From Alphaproteobacteria bacterium (GTDB lineage: Bacteria > Pseudomonadota > Alphaproteobacteria > Micropepsales > Micropepsaceae): a DNA stretch of 64,000 nt. The translations under genes and the position numbers were made by a program. The notes beneath the pieces were generated by a model. That model worked only from the letters and a program-made list of their open reading frames with translations, was not told the DNA's origin and made no database searches. Positions within the stretch are counted from its first letter, which is position 1, and every line of letters starts with the position of its first letter. The stretch spans positions 123,698 to 187,697 of the forward strand of contig WGNJ01000017.1 in assembly GCA_016124635.1 (NCBI GenBank). Direction: 5' to 3'. Shown one piece after another: positions 1-9,755 of this stretch.

Positions 1-222
1 TCGTCCAAGGCAGTGGCCGACGCGTTCAAAGAAACCAACACGGTCTATTTGGTCGGAGATTGGACCAACCGAAACGCGGAGATCGCACGGCTGCTTCAGG
101 CGCATGGTCGCGAGGGCGTACCTCTCTATCTGTATTACCCACCAGGCGGCGAGGCGAAGATCCTGCCGCAGATGCTCGACGAGAAGACGGTCGTCGCAAC
201 GTTGAAAGGTGAAAGCAGATGA
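1..222 (+). CDS. DsbD-like protein-disulfide reductase, C-terminal fragment
   Basis: The open frame enters from the left edge, so only the last 73 residues are present. They contain the end of a thioredoxin fold typical of DsbD/ScsB-type thiol:disulfide reductases: a GDWTNRNAEIARLL stretch followed by GREGVPLYLYYPPGG, matching the family pattern aDWT..d.eI...L..fGr.GVPLYl.Y. Family members pass electrons from cytoplasmic thioredoxin across the inner membrane to periplasmic proteins. The membrane segments and the CxxC of the C-terminal domain would lie upstream, outside the window. The stop codon overlaps the ATG of the next gene (ATGA), so the exported redoxin is probably co-translated and may be a redox partner. 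Confidence 0.75.
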   Translation, partial: SSKAVADAFKETNTVYLVGDWTNRNAEIARLLQAHGREGVPLYLYYPPGGEAKILPQMLDEKTVVATLKGESR

Positions 223-818
223 TGCGTTTGTTTACTGTGGCTCTGGCCGTTGCTCTGCTTTCGCCTGCCGCAGTTGCTGCGCCCACGGTTGGCCAACCGG
301 CGCCGGAATTCACCGCCGTCGACTCGAACGGTGCGTCGCACTCGCTCGCAGATTTCAAAGGCAAGATCGTCGTGCTCGAATGGACCAACGCCGAATGTCC
401 CTACACGCGCAAGCACTACGATTCGGGCAACATGCAGAAGCTGCAGGAAGACGCGACGCATGCCGGTGTCGTGTGGCTCTCGATCATATCCTCGGCGCCG
501 GGCAAGCAAGGCTACGTCACCGGCGCCGAGGCCAATCAGCTGACCATCTCGCGAAAGGCGCATCCGAGTGCCGTGCTGCTCGATCCCGCGGGTGCGATCG
601 GGCGCGAGTACGAGGCACGCACCACGCCGCAAATGTTCGTCATCGATCGGGCGGGCGTGCTGCGTTACATGGGGGCGATCGACGATAAGCCCGTCGCGTC
701 GCCGGCGAGCCTAGCCGGGGCACGGAATTATGTGCGCGCGGCACTAGCGTCGGTCGAGGCGGGCAAGCCGGTTGCCGTGGCTTCAACTGAGCCCTATGGC
801 TGCAGCGTGAAGTACTGA
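219..818 (+). CDS. Exported redoxin (AhpC/TSA, thioredoxin fold)
   Basis: This 199-residue protein has a signal peptide (about residues 1-21, ending AVAA) and a redoxin domain: the GQPAPEFTAVDSNG start of peroxiredoxin/TlpA-type folds, then EWTNAECPY with a single Cys60 in a CP motif in place of CxxC. A second cysteine is near the C-terminus (Cys195, GCSVKY). The TTPQMFVID stretch supplies the cis-proline segment of thioredoxin folds. It is likely a periplasmic thiol oxidoreductase or peroxidase. The start ATG overlaps the stop of the DsbD-like gene, which suggests that protein as a reductant source; this is inferred from context. The exact substrate cannot be told from the sequence. Confidence 0.8.
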   Translation: MMRLFTVALAVALLSPAAVAAPTVGQPAPEFTAVDSNGASHSLADFKGKIVVLEWTNAECPYTRKHYDSGNMQKLQEDATHAGVVWLSIISSAPGKQGYVTGAEANQLTISRKAHPSAVLLDPAGAIGREYEARTTPQMFVIDRAGVLRYMGAIDDKPVASPASLAGARNYVRAALASVEAGKPVAVASTEPYGCSVKY

Positions 819-923
819 CGGAGCTGCCAAGCCGTCGGCGTGGAGGGACAATTTGCGCAGCGGCCTAAGTGGTTGTTTTTACTTATATTTGCCCGCTGTT
901 CGAAACTTTCTTGCGCGCGCCTA

Positions 924-952
924 TTGACCGTTTTCGGGCAAATCCTTATCTC
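924..952 (+). promoter_or_regulatory. Predicted housekeeping promoter of groESL
   Basis: TTGACC (924-929) and TATCTC (947-952) are separated by 17 bases, a good -35/-10 pair for the alphaproteobacterial vegetative sigma factor. Transcription would start near 959, placing the CIRCE operator just inside the transcribed leader. This is the usual arrangement for HrcA-repressed groESL operons. Confidence 0.65.
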
Positions 953-963
953 CACGGCGCGCT

Positions 964-990
964 TTGGCACTCACGATACCTGAGTGCTAA
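964..990 (+). promoter_or_regulatory. CIRCE operator (HrcA binding site)
   Basis: The inverted repeat TTGGCACTC (964-972), nine bases, GAGTGCTAA (982-990) matches the CIRCE consensus TTAGCACTC-N9-GAGTGCTAA with one mismatch. CIRCE is bound by the heat-shock repressor HrcA, which depends on GroEL for activity. It lies 42 bases before the groES start. No hrcA gene is in this window. Confidence 0.93.
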
Positions 991-1032
991 CAGCTCCCAT
1001 TTCAGATGCATCAGATATCCACGGAGAAGAAC

Positions 1033-1350
1033 ATGACGAAGTTTCGTCCGCTCGGCGACCGCGTGGTCGTAAAGCGCGTCCAGGAGGACACGAAGACCGC
1101 CGGCGGCATCATCATTCCCGATACCGCTCAGGAGAAGCCGCAAGAAGGCGAAGTGGTCGCGGTTGGTCCCGGCGCCCGCGACGAGAAGGGTGAGCGCATC
1201 ACTCCCGAAGTGAAGGTCGGCGACCGCATCCTGTTCGGCAAGTGGTCCGGCACCGAAGTGAAGGTCGACGGGCAAGACCTGTTGATCATGAAAGAGTCCG
1301 ACATCATGGGCGTGCTCGAGGGCAAGAGCGCCACGAAGAAGGCGGCCTAA
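1033..1350 (+). CDS. groES: Co-chaperonin GroES
   Basis: The 105-residue protein begins [16 protein letters not shown] and has the mobile-loop sequence [18 protein letters not shown] and the [13 protein letters not shown] segment of Cpn10. It forms the heptameric lid of the GroEL chamber in the cytoplasm. The ATG at 1033 is preferred because GGAGAAG lies just upstream and the product then starts like other GroES proteins; an in-frame ATG at 1006 would add nine unconserved residues. It is the first gene of the groES-groEL operon and sits behind a promoter and CIRCE operator, so it should be heat-inducible through HrcA. Confidence 0.97.
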   Translation: MTKFRPLGDRVVVKRVQEDTKTAGGIIIPDTAQEKPQEGEVVAVGPGARDEKGERITPEVKVGDRILFGKWSGTEVKVDGQDLLIMKESDIMGVLEGKSATKKAA

Positions 1351-1405
1351 GAACCATCCGGTTCGGGTCGCTTTTTGTTGCGCTTATCCCGTCACATCCG
1401 ACTAG

Positions 1406-3073
<1,668 letters not shown>

Positions 3074-3098
3074 GGCTGCCCGCCTTACTGACGTACGG

Positions 3099-3132
3099 AA
3101 GGCCCCGGAGCGATCCGGGGCCTTTTGCTTTA
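3099..3132 (+). terminator. Rho-independent terminator of groESL
   Basis: GGCCCCGGA (3101-3109), a GCGA tetraloop and TCCGGGGCC (3114-3122) form a perfect nine-pair stem, extended by AA/TT, followed by TTTTGCTTT. It begins 25 bases after the groEL stop. Confidence 0.93.
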
Positions 3133-3181
3133 GTGGCGTGCTCCACCGCGCTCGAGGCTTTCCAAAAGGTCGCTCCGCGCG

Positions 3182-3316
3182 ATGGCTGCCTCGTTCAAAG
3201 GAGACGCCAATCAGAATTTCATGTTCCGCGAGACGCTCCCGAAACCGACTACACGCGGCGCTTACAACGAAGCGACAGGCAAGCCCAACGAGCAAGGCGC
3301 GCCCCGCAGGACTTGA
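3182..3316 (+). CDS. Possible small protein, 44 aa
   Basis: A short ATG-to-TGA frame lies in the roughly 350-base gap between groEL and the desaturase gene. Its product (MAASFKGDANQNFMFRETLP, then KPTTRGAYNEATGKPNEQGAPRRT) has a normal amino acid balance rich in N, T, G and Q. It is not the Arg-rich composition of chance frames in this genome, and about 70% of third codon positions are G or C. Against it, there is no strong ribosome binding site (only AAGG 12 bases upstream) and I recognise no family. The other reading frames here look random. It is reported as a candidate needing homology support. Confidence 0.4.
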   Translation: MAASFKGDANQNFMFRETLPKPTTRGAYNEATGKPNEQGAPRRT

Positions 3317-3485
3317 TACGCTCGTGACGCTGCTACGTGTGCGTTCGTCGGCGTGAACGGCTCGATCCAATCGTTAAGACGAAAGACGATGCCTGTCGCG
3401 CGGACGAGGGGCGATTTCTGATTACAAATGTGCTCGGGCGCGGTATTTTGGGTAAAGAATTCGTTAACGAAATCCGGACCGAGCA

Positions 3486-4481
3486 ATGCCTGACATGTCG
3501 ATGGGCGCGCCGAAGAATGCGTCGGCGCCGATGATGAGCGATGCCGAGGCGGCGCATCTTGCGATGACGGTGGCATCAAGGCCGGCGTGGGGTACCGTCG
3601 CCATGTTCGTCGTCGAGATCTCGATGTGGCTGGCGTCTGGCTACGCGGCGATCACGCATGCCTGGCCGATATGGGTGTGTTTTCTGGTGTCGCTTGCAGC
3701 CATCTACATGAACTACACGCCGCATCACGAAGCTGTGCACGGCAACATCGCCGGCAATCGCCGCGACCTGCTGTGGCTCAACGAGTTCATCGGCACGGTG
3801 ACAGGCATCGTGTTCTTTCACGGCTTCACGATGCAGCGGATCACGCACCTGACGCATCACGCCTACACCAACGACAAGGTCGAGGATCCGGACTACTGGG
3901 CGCACGGCACGTCACCGTTGATGATCGCCTTGCGCTGTCTGACGATCTTGGTGCCTTACGAATATTACGGTTGGAAGATCATGTGGCGCGCGAAGAACGG
4001 ACGCGCGGCGATCATTCGCTCTTCGATCGAGAAGTCGATCGCGTGGGGCGGATTGGCCGTGATGATTGCGACCGGCCACGCAGACGCGGCGTTCTTCGCG
4101 TTCTTCCTGCCGGCCGGGATTGCCTCGGGTATGCTCGCCTTCGTGTTCGACTGGCTCGTACATCATCCGCACCAGGTGCCGGTCAACGACCGCTATCGCA
4201 CGAGCAATGTTTATCTCTTCCCGAAGAACATTCACTGGCCCGTCACCATCCTGTGGATCTATCAGAACTATCACATCATCCATCATCTCTATCCACGCGT
4301 GGCGTTCTATCGCTATCCGCAGGTGTTCAACCGCATCCGCAAACTGCTCGACGCGCGCGGCACGTGCATCACCGAGTTCCGGTGGGTGCCGGAAGCGATC
4401 CTGCCGCAACTCTCCTACGCACCGGCACAGGCAACCATCGCGCCGGTCACGGCCCGAGTTGAGCGCCGGGACGCGGCCTAG
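3486..4481 (+). CDS. Membrane fatty acid desaturase
   Basis: This 331-residue integral membrane protein has three histidine boxes that bind the di-iron centre: HEAVH (residues 81-85), HLTHH (121-125) and HIIHH (about 262-267). Hydrophobic segments lie around 35-75, 100-115 and 185-225. It belongs to the DesA/COG3239 type of desaturases or hydroxylases that introduce double bonds, or occasionally hydroxyls, into acyl chains. The exact regiospecificity cannot be read from the sequence. A carotenoid ketolase or hydroxylase is a less likely alternative. It appears to be transcribed alone and ends at a strong terminator. Confidence 0.85.
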   Translation: MPDMSMGAPKNASAPMMSDAEAAHLAMTVASRPAWGTVAMFVVEISMWLASGYAAITHAWPIWVCFLVSLAAIYMNYTPHHEAVHGNIAGNRRDLLWLNEFIGTVTGIVFFHGFTMQRITHLTHHAYTNDKVEDPDYWAHGTSPLMIALRCLTILVPYEYYGWKIMWRAKNGRAAIIRSSIEKSIAWGGLAVMIATGHADAAFFAFFLPAGIASGMLAFVFDWLVHHPHQVPVNDRYRTSNVYLFPKNIHWPVTILWIYQNYHIIHHLYPRVAFYRYPQVFNRIRKLLDARGTCITEFRWVPEAILPQLSYAPAQATIAPVTARVERRDAA

Positions 4482-4510
4482 GAACCCAAGGTTGCCCATG
4501 AAGAGCCCAA

Positions 4511-4540
4511 AGCCTCGGATCGATCCGAGGCTTTTCTTTT
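4511..4540 (+). terminator. Rho-independent terminator after desaturase
   Basis: AGCCTCGG (4511-4518), ATCGAT and CCGAGGCT (4525-4532) form a perfect palindrome, followed by TTTCTTTT. Confidence 0.9.
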
Positions 4541-4586
4541 GCTCGTTCCTTCGGGCGCACTAAGCTGAGCGGCGCAGGAGGGGCAA

Positions 4587-5723
4587 ATGCTGAGATTTGC
4601 GACAATGATCCTGTTCGCCGCGGCGATTTTGACGTCTGCGCGCGCCGAGGATCTTCAAAGCTTCGTCGACACGGCGCTGAAGGACGCTCGCGACAAGCAT
4701 CATCTGCCGGCGATTGCCGCTCTGCTTCAGATCGACGGTAAGGTTGCGGCGGATGTTGCGATCGGCCTGCGTGCCGAAGGGCATCCGCAAGCCGTGACGA
4801 CTGACGATCTCTGGCACCTCGGCTCCGACACCAAGGCGATCACGGCGACGATGATCGCGCGGCTGGTCGAGCGCGGTGTAATGTCGTTCGACGACACACT
4901 GGCGAAATGCTTTCCCGAAATCAAAGATATGAACGCGGTCTATCGCGCGGTCACGGTCAAGCAATTGCTCAGCCATATGGCCGGGATGCCGCCGATGACG
5001 GACGAGAAGGAGCTTCCGGAGTATTTCAGTGTGATCAAAGACATTGCCGATGAACGCGCGCAGCGTGCGGCCTTGGTCAAGCATTACCTTGCGTTGCCAC
5101 CGGCCCGTAAACCGGGGACCGACTACGAATACTCAAATCTCGGGTTCATCGTCGCGGGAGCCGCGGCCGAGGCGAGAACCGGAAAGAGCTGGGAAGACCT
5201 CGTTCACTCGGAAGTGTTTCAGCCTCTTGGCCTAACGCATGCGGGTTTCGGTGCGCCGCCGTCGACCGCTGCGATCGAAGAGCCGTGGGGACATGACGAA
5301 AAGAATGGGAAGCTCGTTGCAATCGATCCCGCTTCCCCAGGAGCCGATAATCCGCCCTCGCTAGGGCCGGCGGGCACAATCCACATGTCCCTGCACGACT
5401 GGATGTTGTTTGCACAAGATCAATCCGACGGAGAGCATGGGCACGGCAAATTGCTCAAGCCGGAGACTTATCGTGAGCTGCACACGCCCATCGCATCGAA
5501 CGGGCTTTACGCGCTCGGATGGGGCGCTAAGGCTGGTCCGGACGGTGTGCCGCTGCTCCTTACGCACAGCGGAAGCAACGGCTATTGGCTCGCCTACGTT
5601 CGCATTTGGCTGAAGGACGACATCGTTCTCCTTTTGGTCGCGAACGCCGGCAACCGAGAGACAGCGACGGCTTTCAAGGAAGTGCGCGACGCGCTCGACA
5701 AGAAGCTGAATCAAGTCGACTGA
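4587..5723 (+). CDS. Exported serine hydrolase, beta-lactamase class C family
   Basis: The 378-residue protein starts with a signal peptide (MLRFATMILFAAAILTSARA). It carries the three motifs of the class C/esterase EstB group: S80-D-T-K83 with the nucleophile serine, the YSN tyrosine motif in YEYSNLGF near residue 180, and HSG in LLTHSGSNGYW near residue 327, replacing the KTG box. Members include penicillin-binding DD-peptidases, esterases and aminohydrolases; a true beta-lactamase is not implied. AGGAGG lies nine bases before the ATG. It precedes an exported esterase gene in the same direction, 121 bases away. Confidence 0.85.
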   Translation: MLRFATMILFAAAILTSARAEDLQSFVDTALKDARDKHHLPAIAALLQIDGKVAADVAIGLRAEGHPQAVTTDDLWHLGSDTKAITATMIARLVERGVMSFDDTLAKCFPEIKDMNAVYRAVTVKQLLSHMAGMPPMTDEKELPEYFSVIKDIADERAQRAALVKHYLALPPARKPGTDYEYSNLGFIVAGAAAEARTGKSWEDLVHSEVFQPLGLTHAGFGAPPSTAAIEEPWGHDEKNGKLVAIDPASPGADNPPSLGPAGTIHMSLHDWMLFAQDQSDGEHGHGKLLKPETYRELHTPIASNGLYALGWGAKAGPDGVPLLLTHSGSNGYWLAYVRIWLKDDIVLLLVANAGNRETATAFKEVRDALDKKLNQVD

Positions 5724-5844
5724 TACGGTTAATCTCACAATCCCGCAGTTCCAGAAGGAGCGCCCGGTGAAACGCAAGCGCTGTTTTCGCGTTTGACTCC
5801 GGTGAGCGCCGCGCACAAAAGCGGCCCCGGTGGATATTGCGCGC

Positions 5845-6813
5845 ATGCGTTTGAGTTCCGCGACCGTTCCTCTTTCGCTGCTGCTTGCTGCGCTGCTGAG
5901 CGTGGCGAGCGCGCGCGCGGATAGTGGCGCGAGCGAGCCTTACACGCTGCCGAACACGCAGGTGCGGCAGCTGCAATCGACGACGAACCACGCGATCTAC
6001 CGGCTCTATATTGCGACACCGGCCGACTACGCGACTTCGGGCAAGACCTACCCGGTCGTCTACATGCTTGACGCCGACTACTCGTTTGCGCTGACGCGCA
6101 ATGTCGTTCAGCACTTCACTGAGCGCGGCAAGCTTCCGGAAATGATCCTCGTGGCGATCGCCTATCCGGGCGCGGCGGACGACATGGAAATCTACTACAG
6201 CAACCGCAAGCGCGACTATACGCCGCCGATGTCGGCCTTGGCCGCCGAGTTTTCGAGCGGGCGGCCAGACGCCACGCGGACTCAGGATGGACGCAATGGG
6301 CAGGGCGGAGCGGAGATGTTCCGAACTTTCATCGCCGACCAAGTCGTACCCTACATGGAACGGCACTTCCCGGTTTCGCAAGATAGAACGTTCATCGGTC
6401 ATTCCTACGGCGGTTTGTTTGGTACTTATGTACTGCTGACCACGCCGTCGCTGTTCAAGCGTTATGTGATCGTGAGCCCTTCGTTGTGGTTCGACAATGG
6501 CTTGATGTTAAAGGTTGAGAACAGCGACCCTTCGCTTGGTTCGATTCAAGCGGACGCGTATTTCGCAATTGGATCGCTGGAGACGCGAGCCTCAATGGGC
6601 GCTCCCATGGTGCAGCAGTTGGAGCAATTCACGAAAACGCTGCAGGCACAGCGCACCGGCGGTCTGCGCTTGACGCTCGATGTGCGTGAAGGCGAGACCC
6701 ACGAGAGCATCTTTCCGAGTGCGGTCACGTGCGGCCTGACGACGGTGTTTAAGGATTTCGAACCAGGTGTTTCAGCGACCCTATCCAGAACGCATCTCGA
6801 AGCGCATCGCTAG
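5845..6813 (+). CDS. Exported alpha/beta-hydrolase (esterase, COG2819), copy A
   Basis: The product is 322 residues with a signal peptide (MRLSSATVPLSLLLAALLSV, cut after about ARA). It has an alpha/beta-hydrolase fold of the IroE/Fes-like COG2819 type: YPVVYMLDADYSF, then the nucleophile elbow GHSYGG near residue 185 and a late histidine in GETHESIF. I chose the ATG at 5845 over an in-frame GTG at 5830 because the signal peptide then has a normal basic start. A clear paralogue is encoded at 8157-9038, with a P450 gene between them on the other strand. Substrate unknown; a siderophore-ester or other ester hydrolase is possible. Confidence 0.8.
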   Translation: MRLSSATVPLSLLLAALLSVASARADSGASEPYTLPNTQVRQLQSTTNHAIYRLYIATPADYATSGKTYPVVYMLDADYSFALTRNVVQHFTERGKLPEMILVAIAYPGAADDMEIYYSNRKRDYTPPMSALAAEFSSGRPDATRTQDGRNGQGGAEMFRTFIADQVVPYMERHFPVSQDRTFIGHSYGGLFGTYVLLTTPSLFKRYVIVSPSLWFDNGLMLKVENSDPSLGSIQADAYFAIGSLETRASMGAPMVQQLEQFTKTLQAQRTGGLRLTLDVREGETHESIFPSAVTCGLTTVFKDFEPGVSATLSRTHLEAHR

Positions 6814-6871
6814 CTGCATCCTGGAGAATCGCGCTGAGGCAGTTCTTGCAGGTTGCTCTGTGCCATCAGGT

Positions 6872-8086
6872 TCATGATTGGCGGCCGGATATTTTTCCGG
6901 GCTTAAAGCGAATGGACAAATGCTTGGGCCCGGAGATGAAGTTCGACGGAAGCCACTCCGGCACGCCGACAATTTCGACGCGTTCCATTCTCGATAGAAC
7001 TTCGCGTAGCACGGCGTCGATTTCGATCCGTGCGATGTGTTGACCCAAGCAGACATGGGGGCCGTTTCCGAAGGCGATGTGTTCGTTGGGCGCTCGCGAT
7101 AAGCGCAGGTGATCCGGCTGCTCGAAATGCGCGGAGTCGCGGTTCGCAGAGCCGAAATACATGACGACCTTCTGCCCTTGCTTGATCGGCTGGCCCGCAA
7201 TGCTTGTGTCGTGGCGCGCGGTGCGGCGCATGTAAACGACCGGTGTGCACCAGCGCAGGAGCTCTTCTCGCGCGGCCGGCAGGCGCGACGCGAGATCCGA
7301 TTTGAGCCATGCGAGCTCGGGCGGCTTTTCAAGAAGTGCGATCAAGCCGCTGGCGAGTAGATTGCGCGTCGTGTCGCCGCCGGCGTCGACGAGCAGTAGG
7401 AAGAACAACAGGAATTCGATGTCGTCCAGCCGCTTGCCGTCGACTTCTGCCTGCAGAAGCCTGGTCGCGAGGTCGTTCGCCGGACGCGCGCGCTTCTCGC
7501 TGATGACGCCTTGGCCATATTCGAACATCTTCGCCACAGCAGCAGCACCGGCACCTTCAGGCAATGCTTCGGGAGCCGTGTGGATGATCTCAGTTAATTT
7601 ATAGAGTTCGCGGCCGTCTTCGCGCGGCAACCCCATCAACTCGGCGATCACGTAAGACGGCATTTCGCCGGCAATGTCTTGGACGAAATCGCACTCGCCT
7701 CGCTCGATCACTTTGTCGACGATTTCCGTTGCGAGTTGCCCCATGCGCGGGCCGAGCGCATCGGCGGAATCATGCGTGAAGGCGCTGCGGATGAGTTTGC
7801 GATAGGCCGTGTGCTGAGGCGGGTCCATCATCAACATCATCTTGTAAGGACCGAACTGCGCCTGCTGCTCCGGCGGCGGATCTTGAATCATGATTGTCGG
7901 CTCAGACGAAAATGCTGCGTGGTTGCGATCGACATCGTGCACGTCCGCATATCGCGTGACCGCCCAGAAACCCGGACCATTGGGCTCTTCATGCCAATGC
8001 ACCGGCGCGTGATCGCGCAACCAGCGATATTCCGCAAAGGGATGGCCGGTCGCAAAAGTTTGCGGCGAGAGCAGATCGATCTTCAT
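6872..8086 (-). CDS. Cytochrome P450
   Basis: This 404-residue soluble P450 has the oxygen-activating I-helix motif AGGDTTRN, the helix-K ExxR region, and the heme-thiolate loop FGNGPHVCLGQHIAR near the C-terminus. It begins MKIDLLSPQTFATGHPFAEY; the ATG at 8086 is preferred to a TTG three codons upstream. Bacterial P450s of this class hydroxylate terpenoids, fatty acids, steroids or aromatics and need a ferredoxin and reductase, neither of which is adjacent. It is divergent from esterase copy B (70 bases between starts) and convergent with copy A, suggesting a common substrate route, but this is inference. Confidence 0.92.
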   Translation of the reverse strand: MKIDLLSPQTFATGHPFAEYRWLRDHAPVHWHEEPNGPGFWAVTRYADVHDVDRNHAAFSSEPTIMIQDPPPEQQAQFGPYKMMLMMDPPQHTAYRKLIRSAFTHDSADALGPRMGQLATEIVDKVIERGECDFVQDIAGEMPSYVIAELMGLPREDGRELYKLTEIIHTAPEALPEGAGAAAVAKMFEYGQGVISEKRARPANDLATRLLQAEVDGKRLDDIEFLLFFLLLVDAGGDTTRNLLASGLIALLEKPPELAWLKSDLASRLPAAREELLRWCTPVVYMRRTARHDTSIAGQPIKQGQKVVMYFGSANRDSAHFEQPDHLRLSRAPNEHIAFGNGPHVCLGQHIARIEIDAVLREVLSRMERVEIVGVPEWLPSNFISGPKHLSIRFKPGKISGRQS

Positions 8087-8156
8087 ATGGAGCAACCAGT
8101 TGCTATGATCGTCAGCATATCCCCGCCTCTTGTCCTTCGCACCCAGGATTTTGCCG

Positions 8157-9038
8157 ATGTACGTTGCGCGCGTTCTCTTCGTCGCCTTGGTCGCCTTTGT
8201 GTTTTCGCCGCCGGCGCAAGCTGCGCGGTTGCGGCCTTACACGGTTCCGAACACCCAAGTCTTCGATATGCATTCGAAGCAGACCGGCGACGACTATGAA
8301 ATTCTGGTCGCGACCCCTCCCGGGTATCCAGAGCCGGGGAAGCTCTATCCTGTCGTCTACGCGCTCGATGCCGATTATTCATTCGCGCTGACGCGCAACG
8401 TCATCGAGCATTTTGTCGAACGCGAAGACCTGCCGCCGATGATCTTGGTCGGTATCGCTTACCCAGGCGCCGCCACGGATCGCGACATCTACAAGCGCAC
8501 GCGGACGCGCGATTACACGCCGATCTTCGTACGTACCGGCGGATATGGGCTGGAGTTTCAAAAGGTTTCTGGCGGAGCGCCGAAGTTCAAGGCGTTCATG
8601 GCGGCTGAGCTGTTTCCGGTAATCGAACACAAGTTCGCGGCCGACCCGAACGATCGAACGATTATCGGCCATTCTTACGGCGGACTTTTCGCGACGTACG
8701 TGCTGCTGACCGAACCGTCCATGTATAAACGCTACATCATCGTCAGCCCGTCGCTCTGGTATTCCGATCGAATGGCGTTTCAGATGGAGGAGGCTGCGGC
8801 CGCGCGCGGCGAGCCGGCGAGCGCCGATGTGTTCCTATCGGTCGGCGCGCTGGAAAATTCCCAGATGCCGAACGATCTCAGGGATTTCTACAATCGTCTC
8901 AAATCCCGTAATCGGCCCGGACTAAAGCTCACCCTGCAGATCTTCGACGACGAGCGGCATGACAGCGTATTTCCGGGGGCGGTTACGCGCGGGCTCAGAA
9001 CCGTGTTCGAATCACTGGGACCTCGTCCGTCGCCTTAA
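8157..9038 (+). CDS. Exported alpha/beta-hydrolase (esterase, COG2819), copy B
   Basis: The product is 293 residues with a signal peptide (MYVARVLFVALVAFVF, cleavage after about QAA). It is strongly similar to copy A along its whole length: PYTVPNTQV, YALDADYSFALTRNVIEHF, ILVGIAYPGAATD, GHSYGGLFATYVLLT and KRYIIVSPSLWY match segments of the first protein. The nucleophile is the serine of GHSYGG, and a catalytic histidine is likely in DDERHDSVF. An in-frame TTG at 8130 would add nine residues before the signal peptide and is not used. Its promoter region is shared with the divergent P450 gene. Confidence 0.8.
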   Translation: MYVARVLFVALVAFVFSPPAQAARLRPYTVPNTQVFDMHSKQTGDDYEILVATPPGYPEPGKLYPVVYALDADYSFALTRNVIEHFVEREDLPPMILVGIAYPGAATDRDIYKRTRTRDYTPIFVRTGGYGLEFQKVSGGAPKFKAFMAAELFPVIEHKFAADPNDRTIIGHSYGGLFATYVLLTEPSMYKRYIIVSPSLWYSDRMAFQMEEAAAARGEPASADVFLSVGALENSQMPNDLRDFYNRLKSRNRPGLKLTLQIFDDERHDSVFPGAVTRGLRTVFESLGPRPSP

Positions 9039-9095
9039 CGTCGCTTCTCAGCCAGCAAGCGGTTATTGTCGGGCATCTCTCCGAAGGGCCTCGGC

Positions 9096-9746
9096 ATGCC
9101 TCTAAACCCCGATTTGTTGGTTGCGTATCTCGCAGTCGCGACGTTGCTCGCGATTAGCCCCGGACCCGACACGATGTTTGTGCTCGCCTCGAGTGCGTCG
9201 GGCGGGCCGCGCAACGGGGTTGCCGCAACGCTCGGCATCGCGTCGGGTGGCGTCGTGCATGCAAGTGCAGCGGCGCTCGGTGTCTCTGCGCTGATTGCGG
9301 CGTCGCCAGTGGCTTTCGACGTCCTGCGGATCGGCGGCGCGCTCTATCTGGCGTGGATCGGTGCGCAAGCGCTCTATCGGGTTTGGCGCGGCATGCGCGA
9401 TGAAGCGAGTATGGCTCACCTAAGGCCAGTTTCAGCAGTTGTGTCGTACCGGCGCGGCCTTGTGACGAATGTGTTCAATCCGAAGGTCGCGATCTTCTAT
9501 GTCGCGTTCCTGCCGCAATTCGCGGACGCATCGCTTGGCCACGTTCCTCTGCAAATTTTTCTGCTCGGCTGCGTTCATAATCTGATCGGATCGCTGTGGC
9601 TCGCCGGATTGGCGACGGCGTCCGGCCGCGCGGTGCGAGCGCTAGCGCGGAGTACGCGGGTGCGGGCTTGGCTCGACGGCACAGCTGGCGTGATCTATTT
9701 GCTGCTTGCAGCACGCATCGTTTTCCTCGAACGCCGAACGGCCTGA
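9096..9746 (+). CDS. LysE/RhtB-family amino acid exporter
   Basis: The product is 216 residues with about six hydrophobic segments and the family signature LLAISPGPDTMFVLASSASGG at residues 13-33; NVFNPKVAIFYVAFLPQF in the second half is also typical. Members export amino acids or their derivatives, homoserine lactones and related compounds across the inner membrane. The start at 9096 gives the usual MPLNPDLLVAYL N-terminus. The stop lies nine bases before tryptophan 2,3-dioxygenase, so the two are probably co-transcribed. The exported compound may therefore be tryptophan or a tryptophan breakdown product. Confidence 0.88.
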   Translation: MPLNPDLLVAYLAVATLLAISPGPDTMFVLASSASGGPRNGVAATLGIASGGVVHASAAALGVSALIAASPVAFDVLRIGGALYLAWIGAQALYRVWRGMRDEASMAHLRPVSAVVSYRRGLVTNVFNPKVAIFYVAFLPQFADASLGHVPLQIFLLGCVHNLIGSLWLAGLATASGRAVRALARSTRVRAWLDGTAGVIYLLLAARIVFLERRTA

Positions 9747-9755
9747 GAGACGATC

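Noticed and set aside
4587..5723. Call of the serine hydrolase as a beta-lactamase resistance gene
   Set aside because: SxxK, YSN and HSG are shared with esterases and DD-peptidases; resistance cannot be inferred.
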